DNA of 64,000 nt from Promerops cafer (Eukaryota > Chordata > Aves > Passeriformes > Nectariniidae). Made by a program: the position numbers and the translations under genes. The stretch is from positions 649,857 to 713,856 of the forward strand of contig VZSE01008349.1 in assembly GCA_013398275.1 (NCBI GenBank), written 5' to 3'. Under the pieces are notes generated by a model. The model saw only the letters and a list, made by a program, of their open reading frames with translations. It did no database searches and was not told the origin of the DNA. Positions within the stretch are counted from its first letter, which is position 1. Each line of letters begins with the position of its first letter. This document shows positions 12,338 to 26,400 of this stretch, one piece after another.

Positions 12338-14697
12338 TAGCTTCTAACAGAGTATACCAGAACCAGCCCAACACTGCTGTGGTTTGTCAACTGAGGTTCT
12401 TCCAATGCCTCAGAGAAGATAAGTTGCAAAGGTTAAAATCGTCCGTACAGAATCTAATTGGAAACAAACGTGCAGTATGTGTAGGTCACATATTTGAGCT
12501 TAGCAGAGCTCATTGTGGAGTTACATTTAACACTTTCACAGATATGTTTTCGCTAACTAGTTTCCATATGGTCTGCAAATTCCCTCCATGTAAAGTGCAT
12601 GACAACATTCTAGCTTTTAGGTGAAAATGTTACAGGCAAGTGTAATCTGATCTGTAGTCGAAAGAAAAGCTATATCCTCTTTTTGTCAGGCACAGATGGC
12701 TAAAAGTATTTCCACTACAGCTATTCTTGGGGTGTCTGGAACTGTAAGAATAGGTCCACAATTGAAACACAGTCACATAGAATGCTTTCCCTTCTCTTGA
12801 GTGAGGTACCAAAGAAACTTCACTGATGCTTTTACTTTGCTGTATCATAGCTGGGTGGAAGGTCAGCCAGGTAGCCCTTCTCCAAAGGATCTCTGATGAA
12901 TTCCTTGCTGTACATTTGATATGTTTCTGATACGGGCACAATTGAAGTCAGATGATAGAGAGAATGTTTTTGCACTGATAGGAGCAGGATCTGTTTCTCC
13001 ACATTAACTCACCACATGGCCCTATGAAAATATTCAGTAGAGGTGGTGATGGACTATCTTTGTATTGTGTTTGACAGGAGGCTTCTTGAAACAATTGAAA
13101 AATTGCCCAAAAACATTCCTTTGGAATCCAGAGATAGAACTTGGGTGCTAAATGATGCTACTCTAAAAGCTCCCCAAGACCTCAGGTGTGACATCACTGT
13201 GGCATCTACCCATACTGGCACAATTAGTTTCTGAATTTCTTGAAGAATATTGAATCTTGTATTAGGGAAAGCAGAACAACCATTTTCCTTTAGATACTAT
13301 GGTAATCTGGAAATCCCTTATACTTTCTGGGGAAAATTTACTTTTTTTGGAGCTTAACATGCCCCTTGTGTTTCTCTTAGAAATTTTTCAGAACCTTTGT
13401 ATTACTGTTTTCAGGAGCACAGATGCTGTAAAGTATAAAAATGCATGTTCTTGCAGAACTTTTTTTCCCTGTACATATTATTCTCTCATTCTTTTATCTC
13501 ACTCTGCCATATCCAAAACATTTTAGTTTGTCTGTCCAGGCATGCTTTCTTCCAACTAACTAAAAATATGGTAATTTCCCTACCAGTCTGTAGCACAGCA
13601 TGTAGCCAACATTTTGAACAAAATATATAAATTAAGATTAGCAAGTAAGAGGGGAAAGGAATAAATAAATAATCTTATGATTTTAAAATTTGTATTAACT
13701 CAAATTAACAGCATATAAATAAAACCTTAAGCTATTCATAGTGGTGAAATTTCTATAATCCAATTTTTTGTCCCTTTTTGCTATTTTTATTAACAGTCCT
13801 TTTTATAGTGTTGAATTGTTCCTGGCAAAACTAAGTGCTTGGGTGAAGATATACAAAATGAGAAACAAAGGCATTGCATTGGAGAGATATGTTGAATCAT
13901 TTTCTGGACTAACCAAAACACAAGAAAAAGCCAGATTTCAACATAGCCAGATGCTGAGTCCAGCTTCTAGGAGCAAAGAACAGAGACTTAGATCCATCCT
14001 AAGGATCCTAGGAGATGAGGGACAAAGCCACGCAAAGAATGGAGGGATTGCCAAAATAATTGGGATGCTTGGCTCCCTTAGCTCATTGCTGAGGCAACAA
14101 AGACTTGTCTAGTTCCTTGGAAGAATAGATCAGTGATTTCATTTCTGTGCATGAATTTGGTTGAACTCCCACTATCTTGTTCTGTAGTCAGTACTTCAAG
14201 GTTGATGCTCACACTGCAGAGGTATAAAGTACAATGTAAGGAGCTTGATGTGTTCACTGTATCAAAAAGACATAAAAGGAAGTTAAATACTACAGGATGC
14301 CTTAGCCTTTCCATCAAGAGAATGCCTAATGAGGGTAAATATGATTGGAAAACTTTAATAGGGCTTACCCTCAGTTATTGTGATTGATGTTACTCATAGT
14401 CATGACTATTTAAAAAATTCTTTCTAAATATAGTCTTCAATCCAGCTACTCAAGAGGAAAAATATCGTGTATTTCTGGATGCTTTTGGAGCTTTTTTGTG
14501 ACTTTTGAGCATGTGAATCACCATTTTTCTCTGTGCCACATCGTGGAAGGAATGATAGTCTGCATTAACCTTAATTTGCTTTAACATTGTCATGACTGCA
14601 GTTGTTAACATGGTGATAGACAGGTGTACTTCAATGTCCACTAGCCACCTGCAGAAATCAGTAAAAAAACAGTGGGCTTTTTTCCTTGTTCTGCAGC

Positions 14698-14726
14698 TGA
14701 CTGCATCTTAACTGTAGATGCAGTCA
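14698..14726. repeat. Perfect 11-bp inverted repeat (hairpin)
   Basis: TGACTGCATCT and AGATGCAGTCA flank a 7-base loop TAACTGT. The arms are perfect but the stem is far shorter than a microRNA precursor. No mobile-element ends are recognisable around it. Confidence 0.7.
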
Positions 14727-15224
14727 AGAATATATCATTTTCCCTTGAGGCATCAAAGATGGTCAGTGCTTATGTCACTTTATGAAATAAGCCTTTCTTC
14801 TGATTTTTTATATGTGTGATCATGTGTGTGTATATATATAAATTGATTTCCATCTTTTATATGTTAAGTTCTTTAATCATTACCTTGAAGCTCATTTTAG
14901 TATGAGGTATTTTATCTGCATAATGAATTTGTCTTTTCGGGGAAGCCTCATGTAAGGCTCATGACAGCTCTAGTTTGGTCTCAGATTTCAGAGAGCTCTT
15001 GCAATTATACAACTGCATAGCTATATATGTACTTTAATCTGATTTTTTTTTGAGAACATGAAAATTATGTGACTATACCGTGTGAGGAGGATCAGCCTTT
15101 TAGTCCCTTGATAACTTTTAATTGTGTTGGCCAGTTTCAGCCAGTTTAACAGAGGTTGCTTAAAAGATGTTATTTTTACACAGAATTCCCAAATATAAAC
15201 ATCTGTTTAGAAAAACTATATCTT

Positions 15225-15240
15225 GGGTTAGGGTTAGGGT
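15225..15240 (+). repeat. Short interstitial telomere-like motif
   Basis: GGGTTAGGGTTAGGGT gives about two and a half TTAGGG units. It is too short to mark a fusion or an old telomere; double-strand-break repair insertion or chance are both possible. Confidence 0.6.
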
Positions 15241-17390
15241 GTATTTCTTACCTTCAATATTTTCTCTGCACTATTATTTGAGGTATGCCATTATTGTTTA
15301 GTAAAGGAATGGAAAACTGAACAGTAACTCAAAATAATCACACCTGATTCATTTGTAATATACTGTAATATATACTGTGTTGGTACAATGTGGGTATTGC
15401 AGCATAAGGAGCAGGAAAGCAATTGATAAAGCAGAACTGGGTGAGCAGTAGGAACTCAGCCTTATAGATATCAGAGAATCTCTGTTGGAAATCAAGGTGA
15501 TTGTTAAAACTTTCTGTGGAAAGGTCAGGCCGGTGTCATTTGCTATAGGTGTCTCACTGGACATGATCACTGTGTTCAGTAAGGATGAGGAATCTTATGG
15601 ATTATTTGGTTTGTACTGGGTCAGGAACTCTGAATTGATTTTCAAGGCTAAGTTCATCATGTACTTCTTTGCTGTGCCACATCCCACCCGTTCCTTTCCA
15701 TGTGCCCTAAGTGTCTAAGTGTACCTTCTTCTCTGTCTAGGAAGAGGAGATGCTGCATGTTTAACACAGTGCAGTTAAATCCAGTGGATTTCCTGACCCT
15801 GTCCTCTGTAAGAGAATTTTCCTGAATTTGTGGTAGTAGGATTCCTATTCATAGATACCTTTTTGTCTTCACTATAAAGACTTGCAAAAAGATCCCAGAA
15901 AAATTGCACTACCACCTGAAATTAACTCCTTTTTAGATAATGAGGTTGGAATAATAATGATTTACGGATAATACTTTTCTTCAGGAAGTTAAAGTTTGTG
16001 TTTTCCTTTTTTACTTTAAGAATTTCTACAAGCAATTTGCAAGATTAGGTTTTTACTGTGAAGAAAACCATAGGTCATTTTGAAACAGGGCATGAAATCC
16101 TCCAATAGAAATAAATTAAAATACTACTGCTGACTGAAAACTTGCCTGCACACATTATAATACATTCATAAGAAGGAAAAAGTGAAAGTTCATGAATTTC
16201 AAACTGACTTGCTATTTATAGGCATGTCAGAAATTTGTTTTAAAAAATTCTGTCTATGGTTGGTATGATTAGCTCCTAGTATCTGACTGAAAGGCTCCAC
16301 AGTGTGTTCATGTTTCTGCACACACTTTGGGACTGATCATGGATTTTACTAGAAACATCAATAAGTCAGGCACACATGAGCACAGAAAACAACACCAGTT
16401 TTCCAGAAGAGTGTATAGTAGGAACAAAGAAATGCTGAAGGGCTAAATGTATATTCAGATCTGCCTATTTATTTACACCGACTCCAGAGAGTCAAGGTTC
16501 AAGGCTTCGCAACTTCCAAAGTTTTTTTGGAGTAGGCTACTAGTGACAAGAGAGATGCCAATTCAGACAACTGAAGAGCAGGTGCCACAAAAGAAGTCTC
16601 TATTATTTATCCACATTGAAATCTTCAAACTATAATGACCCCAACACAAGTTACAGAACATTTTTCTTTCACATAGTATTCCTTTATGACATCTTTAAAG
16701 GGATATCATTACAAACACCAGAAAGAGGATACACATTCATTCAATTTTGATTTAACTCTTGATTTACTGAAGTTCCTGTGTGCAGAAGTGTGTTCTGAAC
16801 AGATGTTTAACATGGCAGGAAACATTATAGATCAGAGATCCAGATAGCAATGAGGAAATGCATAGCATCTGGCACCTTTTTGAAAGTAAACCTGCCAATA
16901 ATTAATTACACATATGAGCCACTCTATCCCTGTCTAATGAGTTGGACACTTACTAAGATATATTAGACTATGGAACAGAGGTTAACTGCTCATGCCCTCT
17001 CTTCTGTCTCTGACTTGTGTGGTCCCAGTGTAACTTAAGGATAGAAATTGTTGTTGGCACTCAGATTTTATGTTGTTGATTATATTATCATTATTACATT
17101 GATTAATGATCAAGATGTCTTTACAATGCAAAATGCAGAGTTCCCATTAGACAGAAATTGGGGTTCTTCTGCTGCTTTCACAATGGAGGAAAAAAATGAC
17201 TGAAATTGTGAGACTAATTGTAAAGTTTAGTTAGGAGACTGCAGATGTAAAATATTAATAAATACTTGCCTTCAGGAAAGCAAAAGCTAGTAACAGTATA
17301 AAGTAGTCAGGTTTGCTGGAAAGAAGCTCTGAAAGCTATCCTTGGAAATATAGAAGCCACTAGATGTTTGAAGATATTAAATTACTGTTG

Positions 17391-17411
17391 AAAGTGCTAT
17401 TATAGCACTTT
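17391..17411. repeat. Perfect 9-bp inverted repeat
   Basis: AAAGTGCTA and TAGCACTTT flank the spacer TTA. This is a short cruciform or hairpin-type motif with no evident function. Confidence 0.7.
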
Positions 17412-20400
17412 TATTATTAGGAACCAAAGGGTACCAATTACTGTTCTTTTAAAGCACGTAAGGAAATGCATAAAATACTGGAGCCTTTAAAGAGTAAGAA
17501 AAGGAGTTAGTTGTTTTTGATCCCTGGGTCCCATTTACTTCTGCAGTATTAACCACTTTCTCATAAATTTCTTTTTCAAGCTAGTAGCCTGTATCCCAGT
17601 TGCAAGCCAAAAGGCCTAGAAAGGACTGGTCTTTTTGCCTTAGAATTCTAGAAAAATACCCTCCCTGATGTCCATCTCCCTGTTACCCTCCTTGATAGTC
17701 CATATTTTTTGTAGTCCAGTTTCTGTCTTCTTGCTTTAACTTTCAGCTTTACTGGAAAAATTTTTTTAGTGAGTTTTCATACTAACCTACTACCAAAAAA
17801 AAAGAAGCAGCAAGAGAGCTATTTAAAGTTATTTCAAGGCAATAATTTTTAAAAGATTCTGGAGTAAGTTCTTAACATGTGCAGGCACTGCTGTAACACA
17901 GCCTGTAGGTGGACTCATCATATCAACTATACAGCAGTGCTGAATGGTAACACTGGACTAAGTTGTACAATATTCTTTTTTAGAACAGCCACCTTTCCCC
18001 CCCTTATTATTTTCTCCTCTACTGTCCAGGTCCAAAGAAAAACGAGGTGGTATGCCAAAATGGTATTCAGTATCTACAGGATGTTCATGCTGTGACTGAA
18101 GCTCTCCACAGGCAGAGGTTCTCTGGTTCTTATTCCACTTAATTCATCATTCAGAACTCAGCAGGGGACTCTGCCTGATTTTGGACTTGAAACAGTTAGG
18201 CTGGTATTTGCCCCAGCCCTTGTCCTCTGAAGGCTTAAAAATGGAATCAATCTACTTTATTACACCGGCAGTGTTTTCCAGAGAACTACCTAACTCTGAT
18301 AATCTATAGGGTGCAAACAACAACTCTGTATCAGATATTACCCTGAAAGATGTATTCTCATGAGACATAGTAAAATAATCCTTTTCCATGTAGTCTGAGT
18401 TCTACAACCAGGTTCTTTACAAAAGTAATCTCATTTAGGGCTGGTCAGTTTTTCCATATATGTTCCTTAACTTTTTCTTTGCTTATCACCTGTTCTTATG
18501 ACCCAGGCTGAAACATTTTAATTAGTGACCAAATTCACTAAGTTTCCTTATTGGTCCTGATGATTTAAAGGCACTTCTTCAGTTCATTCTGTTGGATATG
18601 GATTTGCTTGTTTCTATGCCTTCAAGGCTTAAAAAAAGAATCTTGCAGAAAAACTTTGAACTCAATTACTTGAGAAAGTGCTACATTTAAATTTTAAAAA
18701 TATACCTGTTTATAGAGACTTTTTTGATGGGAAAAAATGTTAATTATAGTATAAAAATTAATGAACCATCTAGCTTGATTTACCTAGATATTAAACGACT
18801 CCCTACATACCTGGGATTATTTTTGCAAGAACTAAAATACTGTATCTTTACTGTGTTCAGTGCAACTTTATGTTAAATTTTACCTCCTTCAAAAAAAGAT
18901 CCTCAGATCTGCTAAACAGCTATTCTCTTAGATCATATTTTTGTCTGCTGGTGTGTGGAATTTTATGATTCAGTCTTTTTATACTTCTTGTCTGTGGAGA
19001 TTTTCTTGCAATGAGAAAACCTCATGCTGAAAGAACTTGTCAGACAACAGAGACAGTTGTGATATGTCAAATTAAGATGGCAAAGTGATGTCAAAGCAGG
19101 TCTAGGGAGAGCCCATAACAATGTTACTGTCAAGTAAATAAAGAAAACTGAAACACAAGAAATACAAGTTATTTCAAGAGATCTATGACTGTGGAAGGTT
19201 TTTTGTGTTTTGAGAGACATTGTTTCAGAATGATTACCATTTGTCAGTAGGGCTTCAGGATAGAAGGGAGATCTGATGGCTGCCAACTAAGGTCAGCAAA
19301 GTTCAGCTTGGAGATTTTTATTTTCCTTTTCTTGTTATCAAATTCCCAGGAAATATTTATATTTATACAAAAATTAGTTTTGCTACTCAGGAGAGCACAT
19401 ATACTTAAAATAAGGGTCATCTTGGCTTTAGAAATTTAGGAAGCTGCATGAGCTCTGAGGTTTTGTTATACTCCCTATTTGTAGCTGAGCTGGTTCACTC
19501 AGTGTGGCCCCAATGTTGCTAAAGGGAAGAAATATAAGGAAGTAAGGAGGATCAGTAAGAGTAAGTGGTTTTATTGCTGTGTAGCTTAACCTTTTCTCAC
19601 CATCCTTTTTTGTCATTCACCAGGCACATATTTCAGTTTTGTCATGCCATGATGATAATTCTCCCCCTATAATAGGAAAGAATGTAACAAAGAACTAGAA
19701 GGAAATAATAGAAAGAAGAAAAAAAATGTAATTCCTATTTTACCATAAGAGGAGATAAACAAAAAGGAATGAGCTCATAAAATAGGGCATCAAATAGTAA
19801 TAAGTTCTAGACTGAAGCTAAGAAAAAGTCCTGATAAATTTCAGGAATAAAAATAAAACTTTATACCTAAGGAAACTATAACATTGAGTAATGCCTTTTC
19901 AGGGAAATCCTGATATTCTAGAGGCTGTTATTTGGGGTCGTACCCATGATATATCTTTTCCAGAATGTCCCTTTTGACAACCTTAGAAAGACTTGGAAAA
20001 AGTTGTCGAGATGAGCAGAAAGCACCATTGTTGTAGTGAAGGTATAAAAATTTATTTGTGTGAGTGAGTGAAATTAATGTCTTTATTTCTGCTTGTATAG
20101 TTCTTTAAAAATAATTCACTACTGAGGTAATACTTGCAACATGTATTTCCTCTAACTCAGATTTGAGAGGAGGTGAAAGACTGAGAAAAAAAGTGAAAGG
20201 AGAGGTAGATATTTCTTCATTGTAATAAGATCTCTTTTTAGCATGTATTAAATATGTGGGATCTTCTTGGGTATCCCTTGTTTTCATTTAGTAATTTTTC
20301 TACAAATTTAATCATAAAATTGGCCACTTTTTCAGAAAAGGAATGACAGGAAAATACCACATGACAAAACTTCAAAAATATTTAAAATTGTCACATTTTA

Positions 20401-23400
20401 AATTAATTTTTAAATGTCTTTATAAATTAATGTTTTTCTTACTTCTTCCATTGAATAATATATTAGTATAAAGAGGGAAATCAAAAGACTTTTTCACAGT
20501 AGGTTCTTTGGTTTTGGAGGAAAAATCTGGAATGCTTTTCATTGAGATTCTTTCTAGATAAATAAGAACTTGGGATTTTCTAGAATCTTTAATTGTAGCT
20601 GTTTTCCAGGCTTTGGCTGAAAAAAATGTTTTTAACTTAAGTCTACCTGAGAATGAATTACATTTTGGCAGAAAAGCAATAATTCCATTTTACAGACCTT
20701 TTCAAGATTAGAGATATTTTAGTTTGATCAGCTCAGTGCAATGTGATCGTTGACTTGGGTGTTTTTGCCTGTAGTCTAGAAGAGGACTTTAGAAGATGAG
20801 GAAATACATTTAATTTACAAATAAGCTCTAGTAAATATGTGTCATACCATTAAAAATAAATATCTGCTTCACTTAAATTTAACAGGAAATTATTTTCTTA
20901 TAATTAATATTTGTGTTGAATTCTTTTATGTAAAAAGAATATTTTTATGTTATTGTTTTTATGTTGTTAATGCTGATTAGAACAATTTCTCAATCGCTAC
21001 ATGATAGATTGATGTGAATTTTAGATCTCTTCTGTTACAGAAGTTGGATAAGCAAATTATTTCACTATGCCACAATATTTGGAAAGATTTAGAAGATATT
21101 TGGAAAGGGTTCTGTCTGAAGAAATACTGTTTTAAGAGAATGACAGTGAAACATAAATGCATATATTGAGTAAATCCCAATGGAGCACTGGCCAAATAAA
21201 AATTACCACAGCATTAAATGAAAAACTGAACCAGTTTTTAAAATCTTCCATGGTATATTAAACTGGACAGTGCTAGTGGGTTTTATTTTATAGGTGAAGT
21301 GGTCTCCTTTCCATTTGATGAATGAGAATTTACATCCCATTACACTAAAGGAAAATTGTCAGAAAATCCACAGGTTAGCATAAAGCTAGACTCTTCAGAG
21401 TAGTGTGGCACTAGCATCAGTTTTGTCAATATCATTATAGCTCATGGGATGACTATACAAAAGTCTGTAATTTTTAAAGACTAAATCTTGTAAGTGTTGT
21501 AATTAATCCCCTCTCTGTGGGTTCTCTCTCAAGGGTTTTTGCCCTTTTGTGACTACATCTGGATATTTTCCAGTCCATATTTAGATTCGTTTTTAGTTAC
21601 TGCAGTGGTGAAGAAGTTTAGGTTTTCTCACTTTAATTAAATAATTCAAGAAACCATATACATACCATTCTTACTCTTTTAAATATTGTCCCAATATTAA
21701 GGTCTCTTTTATTTTACAAATCTGACTAAAAGGGCTAACCCATTTGAGTTGGGTTTGGACAGATTAAAATCTGGGAGTTTGTTTACCTATCACTGTTTAT
21801 TTGAGGTGTTTCTCCTAATATGTCAGTTCTAAAGATTTATGTTTAAATTTTAAAGGTATTCCATGGCCTGGATGATACCTTTCCTAGATTTCCAGGTACC
21901 AGATAAAAAGAATATGGCTTGTATTGTGCAGTGTCTTTCACCATAACAAAAAAATCCTTTAAGAATTGTAACTGTTTTGATCAACTAAAAACCATGGAGT
22001 CGAATTCATATTCACTGTATTTTTCTGTGTCACTCTTCTGTTCTGTAAAGGAGATTTGCCCATTCAAAGAATGGTCTGGAGTACTAATACAGCCATCCTT
22101 CATGGTCCCTAGAGTTGGTGGTAATGTCAGTCAAGGCTACTGAAAGGATTGTTAAATTCATAACCCTGACTTTGTTGTTTTAGTGAGTTACGTTCTTTGG
22201 AATAGTGTTTTCTTTCATCTAGTAAAAGCAAAGTTATAATTATTTTGCAACATGGCTGTGATTTCCATCTGCAGACTTTCTGCAAATCCTGAATATTTCC
22301 CAGCCTTTGCTTTTTGTAAATTAAGACCCTTAGTGTAATTTAAATGCCTACAAAATATGTGGCATATGTATGGTTCTAAAACCAATTTTGAGTGTAATCT
22401 TGCAAAACTTTGCATTCTGTTTAATACATATCTTTTCCCAGATTCCCCCAGCCCCCCCAGTAATTGCTTGGTTTGGAATAAGAACATCTGTTGTTTCAGT
22501 TTAACTTTTGCATACTTAGCATTTACTTTCAAATTTTTCACCAATCTTTTATTTTCTCTCCATATTCTCTCCTTTCAGATCTGTAGGGAACTCCCCAGAA
22601 ACTTGATAATTCATGAAAAACATTAATTTGAATCTAATTTTCTCTGAATGACAGCCTGTGGAAGAGAGGGAATAATGTAGATTTAAATTACCCAAATAAC
22701 TTTGTTGGTCAAAAAAGGAGTACTAAGGTTATTTCTTTGATTATAAATTGGTTTAGAAATATATTTCAAGAAATCATGTGCCAGAATTTGCTGGCAGAAG
22801 AAAGAGGGTTAGAAAGAACACAAAAATTTTAAGGAAAACTCACATTTCTGACCAAAACATCACCATAACTTTTGTCCTAGTCGTTTCACAGCCAAAACAT
22901 GCTTTAATTTCTGTGTCCAGTGAGAAATGTCCTTGAAACTTTGCTGTGCCATTTCTAACAAATGCTGAACAATGTACAAGGGAATAGTCTATCAAAAATG
23001 AGAACCCAATTTGTGAGTGGTAATTAATGGTAGAAAATCCCTACTCTGTCTCATGTCACAGAAATCACTGAGGATTATGGGAAGAGATATCACAGTATGA
23101 ATTATCCATAATTATTGTGAACAATTTGAAATAATTTGAAACAATACAGTTTTGTTTAAGGTACATGGAAGACTATATCACTAGGAAATAGAAGCTTACC
23201 TTACAAGAAAAAAGAAAGTTACAAAGAAGAATTACAGTGTTTTCTGATTTTCTTGTCTAGTTTTAGGTCTTTTTGCTCATTTCTAGGTACAATTTACACA
23301 CTTTTCACATGTTACTAAAATAGTGGATTTAATAGCATGTGTGTATTTTTTCATAAGCATCTTGTACTATACAAAGATCCTATAGTTTTGATGACATGCT

Positions 23401-26400
23401 GTAGAGGAGTAATAAAGACCAATTTTTCTCTGTGGACTGAGTTAAATGGATTAAACTTTCTCAAACATTTTACCTAGCCATACCTGAGATTTTTCAGATA
23501 AGCAGAAGCTATAATTGAGTGAAAGATTTCTGCAGGCTCTAAAGTTTTGTTAATTTGCATATTTTTTTCTTAGTTGAACATGAGCTATAAAAACATTTAG
23601 ATTTTGTTTTTGCTAGTATTACAATTGATTCCAGTTCCAATAAGGGTTTAAGTTGACACAAAGTAAAATCATTGAAAGAAAATGCAGGCAAACTTTGATA
23701 AATACCAGATGAAATTGTGGTGGTATTCAGTTAAACTCATACACACATTGTATTAATAATAATAAAAAGAAGTTCAAAACCATGATCTTATTTCATGAGG
23801 ATTTTTTTTTTTAAATTGATTTTATCAGCCTACATTATATTTCTTCAAAATGGAAATTCACACTGACTAGTTCAGCATGGTGACTTGGAAGTTTTGAACC
23901 CATGACTTCATTAATGCCACAGGCATGACTAAAACAGTATAGTTGAAATTAATCTTTTTTTAGACATTAATAAGTCATAGTGAAAAGAAATAATTAGCAT
24001 ATCTTTGGGCCAACAGAAGAACACTGAAAAAGAAGTCAAGTAAACCAGAGCATTTCGAGATAATTGCCAGGCATACATCATTTATTCCAGATTAGCCAAG
24101 GTCATGCACTTGATGCTCCCAGTTTTTGCATCCATATATGTGGTCATTGTTGCCATCAAATTGCTGAATTTTGATGGCTATATTTAATGGACTGAGAATA
24201 GACCATGAAGAAAAGTACTAAGAACAGCAAATGTAAAAAGCCCATACTCCATTCAGTTCAACAGTGACCTTTTTAACCTTGCTGTATGCAGGAAATATTC
24301 ACTTGTATTTTAGTAATTACATTAGCTTCCTTAATGGCATTTGATACAGATGGTATAGGAAGAATTTATCTGCAGCTGAAGAATGCAGGCAACAGTTTTA
24401 GTTTGAGTGGCAAACACTTTTTCTCATTAGATTTAAGGAGGGGGAAGAGAACTGAAAATAGATTTGTATGCTCTCTTCAATCAGAGAAGCCGTTATTTTT
24501 CCAAGCTTATTATCTTTTTTTCCTTCATTATGTTAAAACTAATAAAATTTTGCACACACTAAAAACTGTGTTGAACCCTGCAAAATGGTAAAGAGGAAGA
24601 AAAAATACAGTTGTTAGCACATTTGGAACTTAGAAAATCAATTGGAAAATTATTCTGATTCATACTACAAATTCTATTTTTAGTTTTATGAAGAGACCTC
24701 AACCAGTTTATGTCTTCTGTACTGTCTGAAAAATGGCAGGAGAACTTTTCTACCCCTCTTCTAATTTTTGTATTTCAGGATATGGACTGTGCACTGAGGG
24801 AATTTTTTTTTTTTTGTTACTGCGCTGTCTTTTTTATCTTTTTTCTCTGGTCTATGAAGGAAAAGTTAAATAGGACAGGGAATTTGGTTCTTCCTAAACT
24901 TGCTCCTGCAGCTTTTGATGATGTGGGATCTTCATAATGCAACCAGAGATTGCATTCTAAGAGTTCTTCTAATAGGCAGAAACGGATCTGTCCTCCATTA
25001 GGTCTGATCTGGTTTTATCATTCTCTACTATTGACTGCACAACTCTGACAGTAGGTGTTGAAGATTAATTGTGTTTTGCGTAACAGGAAAAAAAAATCGT
25101 TATTTATTTCAAATCTTAACTGCTCAATCAGGAAGAAGTGAAAATGGGAAGAAGCACAATAGAGCCCTTGGCAGCTAGGATGGAGGAAATGGAGCATATA
25201 ATGGAGGGCACACACTTTCCCTCGTGGTTTGAGTGAAAGGAGTCCCTGAAGTAGGATTCGGGGGCTAAGTAAGAAATTTATAAAGTGAAGTGGTGGACCT
25301 GCTATGAATGTTTCACATTTCTGTATTCTGTTTTACTTCAAGGAATGCATGATATGAGTACTTAAATGTGAACAGAAAGTATTTCTGTTTCTATTTCCTT
25401 CTTATGGACCATCAAGGTGCACAGGATTCCCCATTTTCTGTCTGGGCCACTCCCAGTTCTGCTTATTTATAAGTAGAGAGCTGCACACTTAATTTCTGCA
25501 ATAGACTGAGACAAACATCATTGACACTGTGACCTTCTTAAATGAGGCTTTCCTATCTCTCTTTCTATTTTTGTATGATAAAAGTGCTACAGTCTAAGAT
25601 AATTATTTGTTTCCTTTGGACATGGACACCAGCCCCTTTTAATACTAGTGGTTATGAGAGGTGTTAAAGGCTGTTATCAATGGGTTGTTTCATCAGCAGG
25701 CAATTAAAGAGCTGGTTGTAACTAACGCGCCTGCTGATACGCTAACCAGATGTCAGTTCTGTATCCTTCTCTTTCTTTTTCTGAATTTCACCAAAATCAG
25801 TTTGATTCTCCTTTCCAGTACTGGAATGCTACATCCAAGCTTGCAGTTGATTAGATGTGATATATAAAAATTATCAACTAATGTCCAGAGGAATAGTGAA
25901 AAGACATCAGTCTGAGGTCAGATGACCACTTAGACCCATATCATTATCAAGTTATTAAAAAGTTGAGTGTATAAAAATTCTTCTTGTAAATAGATAATCT
26001 TGGTCTAAGCAATTATGACTCCTTCTAACAGGGTCATGTTTTGTCATGTCTGCAGCTTTGTGTTATTGAGACTAGATCATTATTGTTATCTGGATGATAA
26101 TCATTCTAGCTTTGTGCCATTTTAGGCATGTTTGTTTCAGTCCACACTAAAATTTTTTCATAATTTTTGAATCTGCACAGATAGCATAAGAATCCTCAAC
26201 TGTCTTTGAAAGTTAAGAACTTCTAATTTAATTAATTAAGCTAGAAAATATTCATTATATGTTTCTCTTCAAAGCATATATATCAAGTTTTCTTTTTGAA
26301 AACCTGCTGAAGAAACAAACACATTACTGCTGATGCATCATCACTTTTATGCAATTTAGTCGTTTTCTTTTTCATAACTGGGTATGGTGCTTATTCTGGA

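Noticed and set aside
13768..14112. A 114-codon + strand open frame in the large intron.
   Set aside because: There is no recognisable domain, no CpG-rich promoter and no splice-site logic. A frame of this length is expected by chance in 64 kb.
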